Origin: BOG-931 sp963761525
Lineage (GTDB): Bacteria; Pseudomonadota; Alphaproteobacteria; Rhizobiales; Xanthobacteraceae
Direction of reading: 5' to 3'
DNA: 64,000 nt
Assembly: GCA_963761525.1 (NCBI GenBank)
Contig: CAVXHG010000008.1
Location: 806,001 to 870,000, forward strand
The notes under the pieces: generated by a model
Databases searched by the model: none
Seen by the model: the letters and a program-made list of their open reading frames with translations, nothing else
What the model was told of the DNA's origin: nothing
Shown: positions 53,471-64,000 of the stretch, piece after piece
Numbering within the stretch: the stretch's first letter is position 1
Layout of the letters: each line of letters begins with the position of its first letter
Position numbers and translations under genes: made by a program

Positions 53471-54748
53471 ATGAGCAAGGTTGGCGGCGGAGACTCCAAG
53501 AACACGCTCTACTGTTCTTTCTGCGGAAAGAGCCAGCATGAGGTGCGCAAGCTCATCGCCGGGCCGACCGTGTTCATCTGCGACGAATGCGTCGAACTCT
53601 GCATGGATATTATCCGCGAGGAGAATAAGTCCTCGCTGGTGAAGTCTCGCGACGGCATTCCGACGCCGCGCGAGATCTGCAAGGTCCTCGACGACTATGT
53701 GATCGGTCAGCAACACGCCAAACGCGTGCTCTCGGTCGCCGTACACAATCACTACAAGCGGCTCAATCATCAGTCGAAGCACAGCGATGTCGAACTCGCA
53801 AAGTCGAACATCCTGCTGATTGGTCCGACCGGCTCGGGCAAGACGCTGCTGGCTCAGACGCTCGCGCGCATCCTCGATGTGCCGTTCACGATGGCCGACG
53901 CCACCACCCTGACCGAAGCCGGCTATGTCGGCGAGGACGTCGAGAACATCATCCTGAAGCTTCTGCAATCCGCCGACTACAATGTCGAACGGGCGCAACG
54001 TGGCATTGTTTACATCGACGAGATCGACAAGATTTCGCGCAAGTCCGACAACCCGTCGATCACCCGCGACGTGTCGGGCGAGGGTGTGCAGCAGGCGTTG
54101 CTCAAGATCATGGAAGGGACGGTTGCCAGCGTGCCTCCGCAAGGCGGCCGTAAGCATCCGCAACAGGAGTTCCTCCAGGTCGATACCACCAATATCCTGT
54201 TCGTTTGCGGCGGCGCTTTCTCCGGCCTCGAGAAGATCATCTCGGCGCGCGGCCGGTCCACGTCGATCGGCTTTGGCGCCAGGGTCTCGGCGCCCGAGGA
54301 TCGAAAGCAGGGCGAAATCTTCCGCGAAGTCGAACCGGAAGATTTGCTGAAGTACGGTTTGATCCCGGAGTTCGTCGGGCGCCTTCCCGTGGTCGCGACG
54401 CTTGAGGATCTCGACGAAGCTTCGCTCAAGCGCATCCTTACTGAGCCCAAGAACGCGCTGGTCAAACAGTATCAGCGCATGTTCGAAATGGAGACGGTGG
54501 ATCTCACACTGGCCGACGAAGCGCTTTCCGCGATTGCCCGCAAGGCCATCGACCGCAAGACTGGCGCACGCGGCCTTCGTTCGATCATGGAGAGCATCCT
54601 GCTCGACACCATGTTCGACTTGCCGAGCCTCGAAGGCGTCGAGGAAATAGTGATATCGCGTGAGGTCGTTGAAGGTAGCGCCCGCCCACTCTACATCTAC
54701 GCCGACCGCTCGGATCGAGCGAGCGACGCTGGCGGGGCGAGTGCCTAA
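53471..54748 (+). CDS. clpX: ClpX, ATP-binding subunit of ClpXP
   Basis: The 425-residue AAA+ unfoldase: N-terminal C4 zinc finger (YCSFCGKSQHEV and CDECVELC), Walker A GPTGSGKTLL, Walker B GIVYIDEIDKI, and the pore-loop region containing GYVGEDVE. The start is ATG 53471 after GGAGA. It selects substrates for ClpP, including CtrA in this class. Confidence 0.98.
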   Translation: MSKVGGGDSKNTLYCSFCGKSQHEVRKLIAGPTVFICDECVELCMDIIREENKSSLVKSRDGIPTPREICKVLDDYVIGQQHAKRVLSVAVHNHYKRLNHQSKHSDVELAKSNILLIGPTGSGKTLLAQTLARILDVPFTMADATTLTEAGYVGEDVENIILKLLQSADYNVERAQRGIVYIDEIDKISRKSDNPSITRDVSGEGVQQALLKIMEGTVASVPPQGGRKHPQQEFLQVDTTNILFVCGGAFSGLEKIISARGRSTSIGFGARVSAPEDRKQGEIFREVEPEDLLKYGLIPEFVGRLPVVATLEDLDEASLKRILTEPKNALVKQYQRMFEMETVDLTLADEALSAIARKAIDRKTGARGLRSIMESILLDTMFDLPSLEGVEEIVISREVVEGSARPLYIYADRSDRASDAGGASA

Positions 54749-55030
54749 GCGGTGACGGGCTCGCCCGGTGCCTTTGATTCGGCACGCGGCGGGCTGCATC
54801 GTTTCCACGATGTGGCGTTTTGCCCGGAAAACCGGGCTTTCTTGACACGCTGGTGCCGCGTCGCCACGTTAGTGGTCGTACGACATAATCGTGCGGAGTA
54901 TCGCGTAAACTACGCCGGATTGGGCTTCGTGTCGCAGTGGGTGCGGACCCTGCCGGTGCAATAGCAATTCGCTGTGACAGCGCATCCTGCGGGCCATGGC
55001 GAAGGTGCACAACAACAAGGAAATGGGGCC

Positions 55031-57466
<2,436 letters not shown>

Positions 57467-57485
57467 CCGGCATTATTGCGATGAA

Positions 57486-57513
57486 GGCGGCGCCTACGGG
57501 CGCCGCCTTTTTT
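57486..57513 (+). terminator. rho-independent terminator after lon
   Basis: GGCGGCGCC pairs with GGCGCCGCC around a TACG loop and is followed by TTTTTT, about 20 bp after the lon stop. Confidence 0.93.
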
Positions 57514-57623
57514 CATTTGTAATGATCGCATGAGCTTTGTTTTAACTGATCTCAGCGAACCTTGGTGAAAGCGCGTCGGGTCGCACTATGCTGCGGTCTT
57601 GTCGTTGGGCTTGGGCAAGGCAT

Positions 57624-58040
57624 ATGGCGACACTGCACCGATCGAAAAGGCGGAAGCGCTCGCGTGACGGCCTCCGTCATGTGGCCGTGGTCATAACTAT
57701 CGGCGCAGTGCTGATAGCGGGACTGTTTGCGGCCGGCGATTATGTGGTGCAGCAGCGCGGTCCGACGACGATCAAAGCTTTCATGAAGACAGCGCCGGGA
57801 GCCGCTAAGGTAGCCTCCGCGCCCGGTAACGACGACGGAATTTATACCGGTTCTATCATCTATCTTCCCTATGAGGGCACCAATTGCCGCCAGATTCTGT
57901 TCGATAACCGCAACGGCCGCTTGACCGACAAGGGTTACGTCGATTGCCAGAATGCGGAAGCTCAAAGCGGCATCAGTTCGCCTAAGCAGTGGTCAGCCGC
58001 CCGCGTCAAAGTCATCAGCGATGGGTTTCGGGACCGCTAG
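57624..58040 (+). CDS. hypothetical protein with one N-terminal membrane helix
   Basis: A 138-residue protein with a basic start (HRSKRRKRSRDG), one membrane helix (about residues 18-40) and a soluble, probably periplasmic, part with two cysteines (GTNCRQILFDNRNGRL, YVDCQNAE). ATG 57624 was chosen over a start 36 bp earlier. The conserved-looking CRQ...N..G pattern resembles small rhizobial hypothetical proteins, but I cannot name a family. Confidence 0.72.
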   Translation: MATLHRSKRRKRSRDGLRHVAVVITIGAVLIAGLFAAGDYVVQQRGPTTIKAFMKTAPGAAKVASAPGNDDGIYTGSIIYLPYEGTNCRQILFDNRNGRLTDKGYVDCQNAEAQSGISSPKQWSAARVKVISDGFRDR

Positions 58041-58203
58041 CTCCGCCACGCGGGCGGTTTAGCGCATCTATCCCAATTCTTATTTTCCAAATTCCGATTG
58101 GCCGGGCGAAAGACATTCGCTACAGTCAGTTGCCAACCACGCGCTGGGGGCGCGGCGTCGGAAAGCAGAGTCTGCCAATCGCCTCATTTTCCCGTGTCTC
58201 GCC

Positions 58204-58584
58204 TTGCTCCGATTCCTTTCGCATAGCATTGTCACCGCAGCCGCTGCGCTGATCGCCATCATTGGCGCGAGCGCCGCCTTTGCCGACGATGATTTTCCTC
58301 TCGCCGGCACTTATACGCAGAATGTGCCCTGCAAGGGCGACGGCACCGATGCAGCCGCCGATCAGGTCAAGATTTCCACCAAGGAAATTGTATCGAATGT
58401 CGGCACCTGTACGGTGCAGGACATGAAGCGTGACGGCGATACTTTCAATATGCACGTCGAATGCAAGTTCCCGGCTGGGCCGCTCATGGGCGACGTCAGT
58501 TTCACGCAGCGGCCGGACAAAACCGTCGATTTCGTGGACCGTGACGGCAACTACAAGGCGATCCTGCATCGCTGCCCGAACTGA
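58204..58584 (+). CDS. small secreted hypothetical protein
   Basis: A 126-residue protein with a signal peptide ending SAAFADDDF and an extracytoplasmic domain with four cysteines (VPCKGDG, VGTCTVQD, VECKFPAG, HRCPN), likely two disulfides. The only usable start is TTG 58204, without a strong ribosome site, so the N-terminus is uncertain. Family not recognised. Confidence 0.68.
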   Translation: MLRFLSHSIVTAAAALIAIIGASAAFADDDFPLAGTYTQNVPCKGDGTDAAADQVKISTKEIVSNVGTCTVQDMKRDGDTFNMHVECKFPAGPLMGDVSFTQRPDKTVDFVDRDGNYKAILHRCPN

Positions 58585-58685
58585 GGTTCGGGCCAGTGCC
58601 CGGCTGTCATCGCAGCCGCCCCATGCTATCAATAGTGCAACACACCCAAGACTTGAAACAAGACTTGATAACGGGAGAGCGCATC

Positions 58686-59468
58686 ATGAGTTATTATCAG
58701 GGACTGACTGCGGAAGTCGTTCCATTTCGCGGCCACAACGGCGATCAAGGCGAGGCCTATTACGCCCGCCCAACCCGCGCGGGAAAATTCCCCGGCGTTG
58801 TCGTCATCCATCACATCCCGGGTTGGTGCGAGTGGACCACTGAAGTGGTGCGTAAACTCGCGCATCACGGTTACGCGGCGATCTCACCGCATCTTTACTT
58901 CCGCGAGGGCAGTCCGGGCGAAGCGCCTGACGATCTTGGCGCGCGCATCCGCGCTGCCGGTGGTGTTTCCGACGCACAGGTGATGGGTGATGTCGCGGGT
59001 GCCATGGCTTATTTGCGCGCTCAGCCGAATGCGACCGGCAAGATCGGCGTGATTGGCTTCTGTTCGGGCGGCCGTCACACCTATCTCGCTGCCTGCACGG
59101 TGCCGGGCATCGCCGCCGCGGTCGATTGCTGGGGCGGCAATGTTGTTGTCGATAATCCGAAGGATCTGAATGACAAACGCCCCGTGGCGCCGATTGACCT
59201 CACTGAGAAGATGAACTGCCCGCTGCTTGGCATCTTCGGCAACGACGACCAAAACCCCACGGCAGATCAGGTCAATCGCACCGAGGCCCTACTGAAGAAG
59301 CTCGGCAAGAATTACGAATTCCACCGCTACAACGGCGCTGGCCATGCGTTCTTCAACTGGCAGCGCGATGCTTACCGGCCCGAGCAGGCCATGGACGGCT
59401 GGAGCAAGGTATTCAACTTCTTCAACCGCCATCTCGCAGCTTCAGCCAGCAACATCGCGGCAGAATAG
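58686..59468 (+). CDS. dienelactone hydrolase family protein
   Basis: A 260-residue alpha/beta hydrolase with the DLH triad: Cys in GVIGFCSGGRH, Asp in IFGNDDQNPT and His in NGAGHAFFN. VVVIHHIPGW supplies the oxyanion region. It probably hydrolyses a lactone or ester in catabolism. It precedes a DUF6295 gene and a TauD-type dioxygenase gene on the same strand within about 30 bp each, suggesting one operon. Confidence 0.92.
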   Translation: MSYYQGLTAEVVPFRGHNGDQGEAYYARPTRAGKFPGVVVIHHIPGWCEWTTEVVRKLAHHGYAAISPHLYFREGSPGEAPDDLGARIRAAGGVSDAQVMGDVAGAMAYLRAQPNATGKIGVIGFCSGGRHTYLAACTVPGIAAAVDCWGGNVVVDNPKDLNDKRPVAPIDLTEKMNCPLLGIFGNDDQNPTADQVNRTEALLKKLGKNYEFHRYNGAGHAFFNWQRDAYRPEQAMDGWSKVFNFFNRHLAASASNIAAE

Positions 59469-59495
59469 CGCGAACCAAAATCGAAGGAGGCTGCT

Positions 59496-59786
59496 ATGTG
59501 TTCCTACATTGTTGAAAAAGCCGCGCTCGTCGGGAGCGCCAAGGGCCGTAAAGGCTGGATGAAAATCGACACCGCCAACGTCTACTTCGATCATCCGTAT
59601 CACTCGACCCTCGATCATGTGCTCGCCATCGATTTCACCAATGAAGGCGAGGGCGGCCGCGATCGCGTCGCGGTCGAGTTGAGTGCGGAGTCGGCCCGCG
59701 CGCTGGTTGATCGTGTCCTCGCCGCGCTTGCGAGTGGCGAGATCGCGCATACGGCGCCGGTGATGCCGCCGGTCGCCGCGGAATAG
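59496..59786 (+). CDS. DUF6295 protein
   Basis: A 96-residue protein starting MCSYIVEKAALVGSAKGRKG with NVYFDHPYH and ELSAESARALVDRVLAAL, matching the DUF6295 pattern as I recall it. No known function. It has a good ribosome site (GAAGGAGG) and lies between the DLH and dioxygenase genes. Confidence 0.82.
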   Translation: MCSYIVEKAALVGSAKGRKGWMKIDTANVYFDHPYHSTLDHVLAIDFTNEGEGGRDRVAVELSAESARALVDRVLAALASGEIAHTAPVMPPVAAE

Positions 59787-59821
59787 TAAAAGCTTCGAAG
59801 CAAGTTCCGGGGAGGTTGCAG

Positions 59822-60722
59822 ATGTCGCTTTCTACGCATGAATTCGTTTCGAACTCCGCGCGATCAGTTGGCAAGACGCCGTTCGAGGTCGTTCCGCTCA
59901 CCAAGTATATCGGTGCGGAAATTCGCGGCCTCGATCTGCGGCAAAAGCCCGACGACGAGACCGTGAAGGCGATCTATCAAGCCTGGCTTGACCACCTGGT
60001 TCTGATTTTTCCCGAGCAAACGCTGTCGCAGGAAGACCTGATCCGCGCGACCAGCTTTTTCGGCGCGCTCGGCAAAATCTCCCGGCCGCCGAAATATTTT
60101 CCGAAGGGTTATTCGTCGGTGCTGCCGGGCATCATGATGATCTCGAACATTCGGGAAAATGGTGAGCCGATCGGTGCGCTGCCCGATGGCGAGATGATGT
60201 TTCATCACGACATGATCCACGCCGAAGTGCCGAGCAAAGCAACGCTGCTGTACTCGCTCGAGATTCCCGGAAGCGGCGGCAACACGCTGTTCGCCAGCGG
60301 TTATGCGGCCTACGACACGCTCGATCCGGCGATCCGCAGCCGCCTTGAAGGCAAGAAAGCGCTGCACCATTACAATTACGGTTCGACTGTTCGCGGCGAT
60401 AGTCGCGGCGTTGAGGCTTTTGCCGAACAGATCCATCCAGTGTTCCGTACCCATGAGGATACCGGCAAAAAAGCGGTTTACGTCAACCGGCTGATGACGG
60501 TGAAAGTGCTCGATGTGCCGGACAGATGAAAGCGACCGGCTGCTTGCGGCGCTTTACGATCACGCCGAGAAGCCGGAATTTGTCTACGAGCACGTTTGGC
60601 GCGTCGGCGATCTTCTGCTCTGGGACAATCGCTGCTCGTCGCACGCGCGCACCGATTTTCCGTCGACCGAACGGCGGCTGATGTTTCGTACCACGGTCGA
60701 CGGCAACGTACGGCCGTACTGA
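59822..60722 (+). pseudogene. TauD/TfdA-type 2-oxoglutarate dioxygenase, one frameshift
   Basis: The first frame (to 60529) has LTKYIGAEIRGLDL, the iron-binding HxD in MMFHHDMIH and GGNTLFASGYAAYD. It breaks at VKVLDVP; the next frame continues as TDESDRLLAALYDHAEKPEF and ends with the distal iron histidine and 2OG arginine region (DNRCSSHARTDFPS, ERRLMFRTT). Deleting one G at about 60521 gives a 299-residue protein of normal length. Without repair the protein would lack the third iron ligand. Confidence 0.88.
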
Positions 60723-60818
60723 GCATGATCCGGAAAAGTGGGAACCGGTTTTCCGAAAAGATCATGCTCAATCAAAATGCTAGAGCGACGACCAATTCAA
60801 TCTAAAACGACTTCGCTC
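60721..60818. repeat. rhizobial-type palindromic intergenic repeat, copy B (inverted)
   Basis: The reverse complement matches copy A (8011-8109) over its whole length with only a handful of differences. Its first bases overlap the dioxygenase TGA. It sits between two converging genes, as copy A does. Confidence 0.9.
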
Positions 60819-60828
60819 CAGACGAGGT

Positions 60829-61966
60829 TTACCGCGCGCTGCTGTGCAGGCGCGTCTCTGGCGCGAATAATTTCGCCAGTTCCGGCAGGATCGTCGTGCG
60901 CGCCATTTCGAACGGATAAGCGTCGCCGCGGTTGACGAGCAGGACGATCCCGAGCTTTCGTTCCGGCACAAGCCCGATATAGGCTGAGGCGTTGTTCAGC
61001 CCGCCCGGCTTGTCGACGATCGTTATGCCGTCCGTGTGATCGGTTTCCCATGCCATGGCTTGGCCGTACTGCGGGCTGACCCGAAACGCTTCGCGCTGTG
61101 TCAACAGCATGGCCCTGCGCAATTGCGGATCGGCCGAAGTCTCGTCAAGGCACGCGGCAAGTAGAACCGAGAGGTCGTGGGCCGATGAGAACATTTGCCC
61201 CGTGCCCGGGAAGTCGAAATAGCCTTGCTGATTGCCCGGCAGGCCAACCGGTGCGCCTTCCCCGGAGTAGCCCTGTACGGCACGTCGCAAAAGCTGCGCA
61301 TCGAGCATGGCGCGGTCGTCCGCACCGCGTTCGGGAACAAATGTCGAGGTTAAGCCAAGCGGCTTGATCACGCGCTCTTCGAGCAGCTCGGCAATAGGCA
61401 TGTGGAAGCGCCGCTCGAGAACGAGTTGCAGGAGCACGTAACCGGCATGGCGTGTAGATGCGTTGCGCGCCGGGCCGCTCGCCGTTCGGCGGGGTCCAGT
61501 CATTGAGCGCATCGAGAAAACCAGCGAGCGAGTAATGCTCTGTCGGCCACGGCGGATGATCCGTGGGGAGAAGCAGCCCCGACGTATGCGTGGCCAATTC
61601 GCCGACCGTGACATGGCGGATGTAGTCGCCCTGCAGCTCGGTAACGTAGGTGTTGACCGGGTCATCAAGCTTGATTTCGCCGCGCAGCATGGCTTCTGCC
61701 AACAGCGTGGCCTCGAACACCTTGCGTACCGATGCGACGTTGAACAACGAGTCGGACGAGACCGGGTGCTTCTCCGCCTGATCGGCGAAACCGTAATTGA
61801 AAAAGCGCGTATGGCTGGCGGCGCGAACCGCGACCGCTAAACCGCCGGCGGCACCCGGCGGCGTCAAAGGTAAAATTCCGCGGTCCATAACGCGTTCGAT
61901 CTCGGTACTGGGATCAGGCCGCACGGAGGCGTTTGAAGCGGGCATCAGGATAGCCAATAAGGACAC
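60829..61966 (-). pseudogene. beta-lactamase-fold serine hydrolase (class C/PBP4-like), one frameshift
   Basis: The 5' part has a signal-like start and the nucleophile motif SVRK (SxxK) in LFNVASVRKVFE. The 3' frame begins at HAGYVLLQLVLE and holds the rest of the fold, ending with DKPGGLNN (in place of KTG). The tyrosine motif reads YTHAGY across the join. One extra base near 61460 (ACGCCAT) explains the break; the repaired protein has 378 residues. The 5' end is also unclear: only a GTG at 61966 is usable. It is probably an esterase or D-aminopeptidase rather than an antibiotic-resistance enzyme, given the altered motifs. Confidence 0.82.
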
Positions 61967-62165
61967 TGCGCCGCACAGGGATACGAATATGCGGCCGCTG
62001 CCGAATTCCGCATGCTGCGATCTTGCCTGAGCGTTTATACGCCGGTTACTCCAACCCGATGAGTACGAGGAGTTCCTGCATGTTTGCGATCCGGAAAAAT
62101 CGCACTCAGTCGAAAATTATCGCGCTAAGTGCGTCGTCAATAAGGCATCGAGCAATCGCTCGCGC

Positions 62166-63218
62166 TTACCGCACGCCGCCTGAATTGACGATCGGGCCGC
62201 TGTAGCTTTCGAATTTCTTGCGCAATTCGGCGACCTTGTTCTGGTTGCTGAGGAAGTCCCGGTAGTCGTTGGCGACCTTGTAGGAAAGGATCGGCTGATA
62301 GCCCGCCGGCGGCGGCACGTCGCTGCGTGGCGACCAAGTCGGCAGCTTCGCTTGCACCTCCGGCGACAAAAGCCAGGAGATAAACAGCTTCGCCGCATTC
62401 GGATGCGGCGCGTCCTTGAAGATTGCGCCGATGAACGGCCAGATCGGCAGCGGATCGACGGTCGGAATGTGAGTGTCGACCGGCTGGCCCTGGCGTTTAA
62501 GCACGCTGGTGATGTCGAGAATTGAATCGAACGTCACCAGGTTTTGTCCGGAGCCGATGCTGCGCTGTTCACCGAGATGGCCCTGAATGAAGTTCGGCTT
62601 GGTCGCCATGTACTTGTCCATGTAGCTCCAGCCGTATTTCTCAACGATGTGCCAGAACGCCCACAGCGTCACGTCGTCATCGGCCGGGTAGGCGGTCACG
62701 ACCTTGCCGTTGAATTGCGGCTTGAGGAAATCCAGCGCCGAATTCGGGATATCGGCGGCGGCAACCTTCTCAGTGTTGTACATGTAAGGCACGACGTTGA
62801 TCATCGTTGCCCAGTAAGCGCCTTCCTTGTCCCGAAACGCAGGATCCATCTTTTCGAAGCCGGGCGGCTTGAAAGTGATCAGCCGTCCTTCCTGCTTCCA
62901 GCGCACGAAGTCCGCGGCGGTTTGCAGCAGAGCCGCATCGACTTCCAGCTTTTTCGCTGCGATCTGCGCGTCGATCTGACCGTCGAGGACGTTGGAAAAG
63001 CCGCCGCCGACGGTGACTTTGATGCCGGGATATTTCTCCGCAAACCCTTTCAGTCTTTCTTCCCAGGGCGCAGTCGGGCCGCCGACATCAAATGACAGCG
63101 CTCCCTCGGTTTTGGCCTTGGCGTAAAGCTCGTCGAGCGATTGCGCCCGTGCCGCTGGCGCCGCTGCCAAAGCGCTCATCACAGCGAAGGCTAAAATCCC
63201 TCCGAAAAGCCGCATCAT
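62166..63218 (-). CDS. ABC transporter extracellular solute-binding protein (family 1-like)
   Basis: A 350-residue secreted binding protein: signal peptide ending near ARAQSLDELY, then AKTEGALSFDVGGPTAPWEE, FAEKYPGIKVTVGGG and TWSPRSDVPPPAGYQP. The fold order fits Fe3+/polyamine-type binding proteins. No permease or ATPase gene lies next to it in the window. The ligand is unknown. Confidence 0.9.
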   Translation of the reverse strand: MMRLFGGILAFAVMSALAAAPAARAQSLDELYAKAKTEGALSFDVGGPTAPWEERLKGFAEKYPGIKVTVGGGFSNVLDGQIDAQIAAKKLEVDAALLQTAADFVRWKQEGRLITFKPPGFEKMDPAFRDKEGAYWATMINVVPYMYNTEKVAAADIPNSALDFLKPQFNGKVVTAYPADDDVTLWAFWHIVEKYGWSYMDKYMATKPNFIQGHLGEQRSIGSGQNLVTFDSILDITSVLKRQGQPVDTHIPTVDPLPIWPFIGAIFKDAPHPNAAKLFISWLLSPEVQAKLPTWSPRSDVPPPAGYQPILSYKVANDYRDFLSNQNKVAELRKKFESYSGPIVNSGGVR

Positions 63219-63365
63219 CCCATCCCTCCCGGTTGTTATGCTTTTCCGGCATCATTGCTCCGCCCGGTGTGGACGACAAGCCGAGTACTCTCGCCAACCA
63301 ACGGCGTCCTGTGCTAACGAAACGCACCTCGCGTCGCTTTTTCAAAAGTCTTCAGGGTTATCTCT

Positions 63366-63566
63366 ATGAAAATGCTCGCCTACTTGCTCGCCATTATCTG
63401 CGTGATCGCGGCCGTAATGTATTACACGATGCCGGCAGGCTCGTTGCCGACCTTCATGCCTGGCTACGCCGCCGGCTCCGATCATATCCACGTCACGCAC
63501 GCCATTGCCTCGGCCGTGGCCGCCGTTGTCCTGTTCGTCATCGGCTGGATTCTCGGCCGCCGCTAA
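63366..63566 (+). CDS. small two-helix membrane protein
   Basis: A 66-residue protein with membrane helices at about residues 3-22 and 45-63, linked by a short loop with HIHVTHA. It ends WILGRR. This pattern is common as a hypothetical protein in Bradyrhizobium relatives. The ATG 63366 start lies close behind a pyrimidine-rich stretch with only a weak ribosome site. Confidence 0.7.
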   Translation: MKMLAYLLAIICVIAAVMYYTMPAGSLPTFMPGYAAGSDHIHVTHAIASAVAAVVLFVIGWILGRR

Positions 63567-63631
63567 AGCATGACCCGGAAAAGCATGCCCTTGGACTTGA
63601 TCCGAGGGTGGATACCGGTTTTCTGAAGATC
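63565..63631. repeat. second palindromic repeat family, copy 2
   Basis: GCATGACCCGGAAAAGCATG followed by CCCTTGGACTTGATCCGAGGG and CCGGTTTTC: the same order as the copy at 38423. It overlaps the TAA of the small membrane protein and lies between converging genes. Confidence 0.85.
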
Positions 63632-63641
63632 AGCGACCGCG

Positions 63642-64000
63642 CTACTTTTCTCCTCGCATTTTCCGCTGCACGCGTTCGTCGAAGCGTTCGACGCTGACGA
63701 CGACACGCTCATGTGTGCCGTTGCCGATCACCTCGACGTCGTCGCGCGCCTCCACCCGGAAGGTGATGGTGCGCCCTTCGATGTGGATGACCTCCGCCGT
63801 CGCGGTGACACGAAAGCCGATCGGCGTCGCCGCAACGTGGCTGACGTCGAGCTTGATGCCGAGGCTCTGATGGCCGAGCGGCAACAGATGCTCGACCGCC
63901 GCGAGCGACGCCGCCTCGATGATGTTGATCATGACCGGCGTTGCCAGCACCGCGATCCGGCCGGAACCGACGAATGGTGCGGTATGTTCCGGCGCCACCC
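63642..64000 (-). CDS. thioesterase (fluoroacetyl-CoA thioesterase-like hotdog), 5' end outside the window
   Basis: The frame is open to the window edge; a GTG at 63998 could serve as start, but the family usually has residues before it, so the gene is taken as partial. The visible 119 codons give a hotdog fold with LATPVMINIIEAASLAAVEH, LDVSHVAATPIGFRV and NGTHERVVV, the pattern of FlK-type thioesterases. Confidence 0.85.
   Translation of the reverse strand, partial: VAPEHTAPFVGSGRIAVLATPVMINIIEAASLAAVEHLLPLGHQSLGIKLDVSHVAATPIGFRVTATAEVIHIEGRTITFRVEARDDVEVIGNGTHERVVVSVERFDERVQRKMRGEK

Noticed and set aside
54841..54873. Heat-shock promoter of lon (CTTGACA, 17 bases, CCACGTTA)
   Set aside because: The -35 part fits, but the -10 part does not match the alphaproteobacterial RpoH pattern well enough; mentioned only under lon.

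Overview
The window reads as a chromosomal segment of a high-GC alphaproteobacterium of the order Hyphomicrobiales (Rhizobiales), probably near the Bradyrhizobium/Rhodopseudomonas/Xanthobacteraceae group. This is inferred from protein style and gene order: a SUF operon headed by an extra IscS-type cysteine desulfurase, bamE - CBP3 chaperone - DUF177 - plsX - fabH - ihfA - merR, glnA/glnB, nnr - tRNA-Leu - tig - clpP - clpX - lon, and short palindromic intergenic repeats typical of these genomes. No phage, plasmid, IS transposase or CRISPR array was seen.

Layout. 1-8.0 kb: an iron-sulfur assembly operon (IscS-type desulfurase, sufB, an unrecognised 134-residue protein, sufC, sufD, sufS, sufT, sufA). 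8.1-17.5 kb: mixed accessory genes, namely an FAD monooxygenase, a diguanylate cyclase and a DEAD-box helicase (each with one frameshift), a Bug-type binding protein, a TIR-domain protein with a perfect palindrome at its 5' end, a haem c/HAMP membrane protein, a small HAHLN membrane protein, and a glycosyltransferase/TetR pair. 17.5-19.2 kb: gene-poor, with a ClpS remnant, a possible structured element, a palindromic repeat and a Cys-rich reading frame without a start. 19.3-21.4 kb: a proton-pyrophosphatase gene broken by about a dozen indels although its protein motifs are intact. 21.5-26.6 kb: envelope/lipid core block. 26.6-38.4 kb: polysaccharide deacetylase, tRNA-Pro, diacylglycerol kinase and an exopolysaccharide locus (flippase, methyltransferase, polymerase/ligase, initiating glucosyl transferase, GT4, Wzc-like chain-length protein with a degenerate kinase domain, second deacetylase). 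38.5-45.5 kb: haem A synthase, metZ, small conserved genes, rplM-rpsI. 45.8-49.2 kb: a second diguanylate cyclase, glnA and glnB with a near-consensus sigma-54 promoter. 49.3-57.5 kb: nnr, tRNA-Leu and the tig-clpP-clpX-lon proteostasis block. 57.6-64 kb: small secreted proteins, a dienelactone-hydrolase/DUF6295/TauD cluster, a beta-lactamase-fold hydrolase, a solute-binding protein and a partial thioesterase.

Two themes cut across the window. First, six genes are interrupted by small indels with almost no other damage. They cluster strongly in hppA and are mostly explained by one extra base, so either consensus errors or very recent inactivation is possible. Second, at least two families of palindromic repeats sit exactly at gene ends, several overlapping stop codons. 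The best candidates for undescribed biology are the TIR protein with its palindrome and conserved-looking C-terminal module, the protein inserted in the suf operon, the 18.2-18.4 kb element, and the Wzc-like protein that has lost its Walker A motif.
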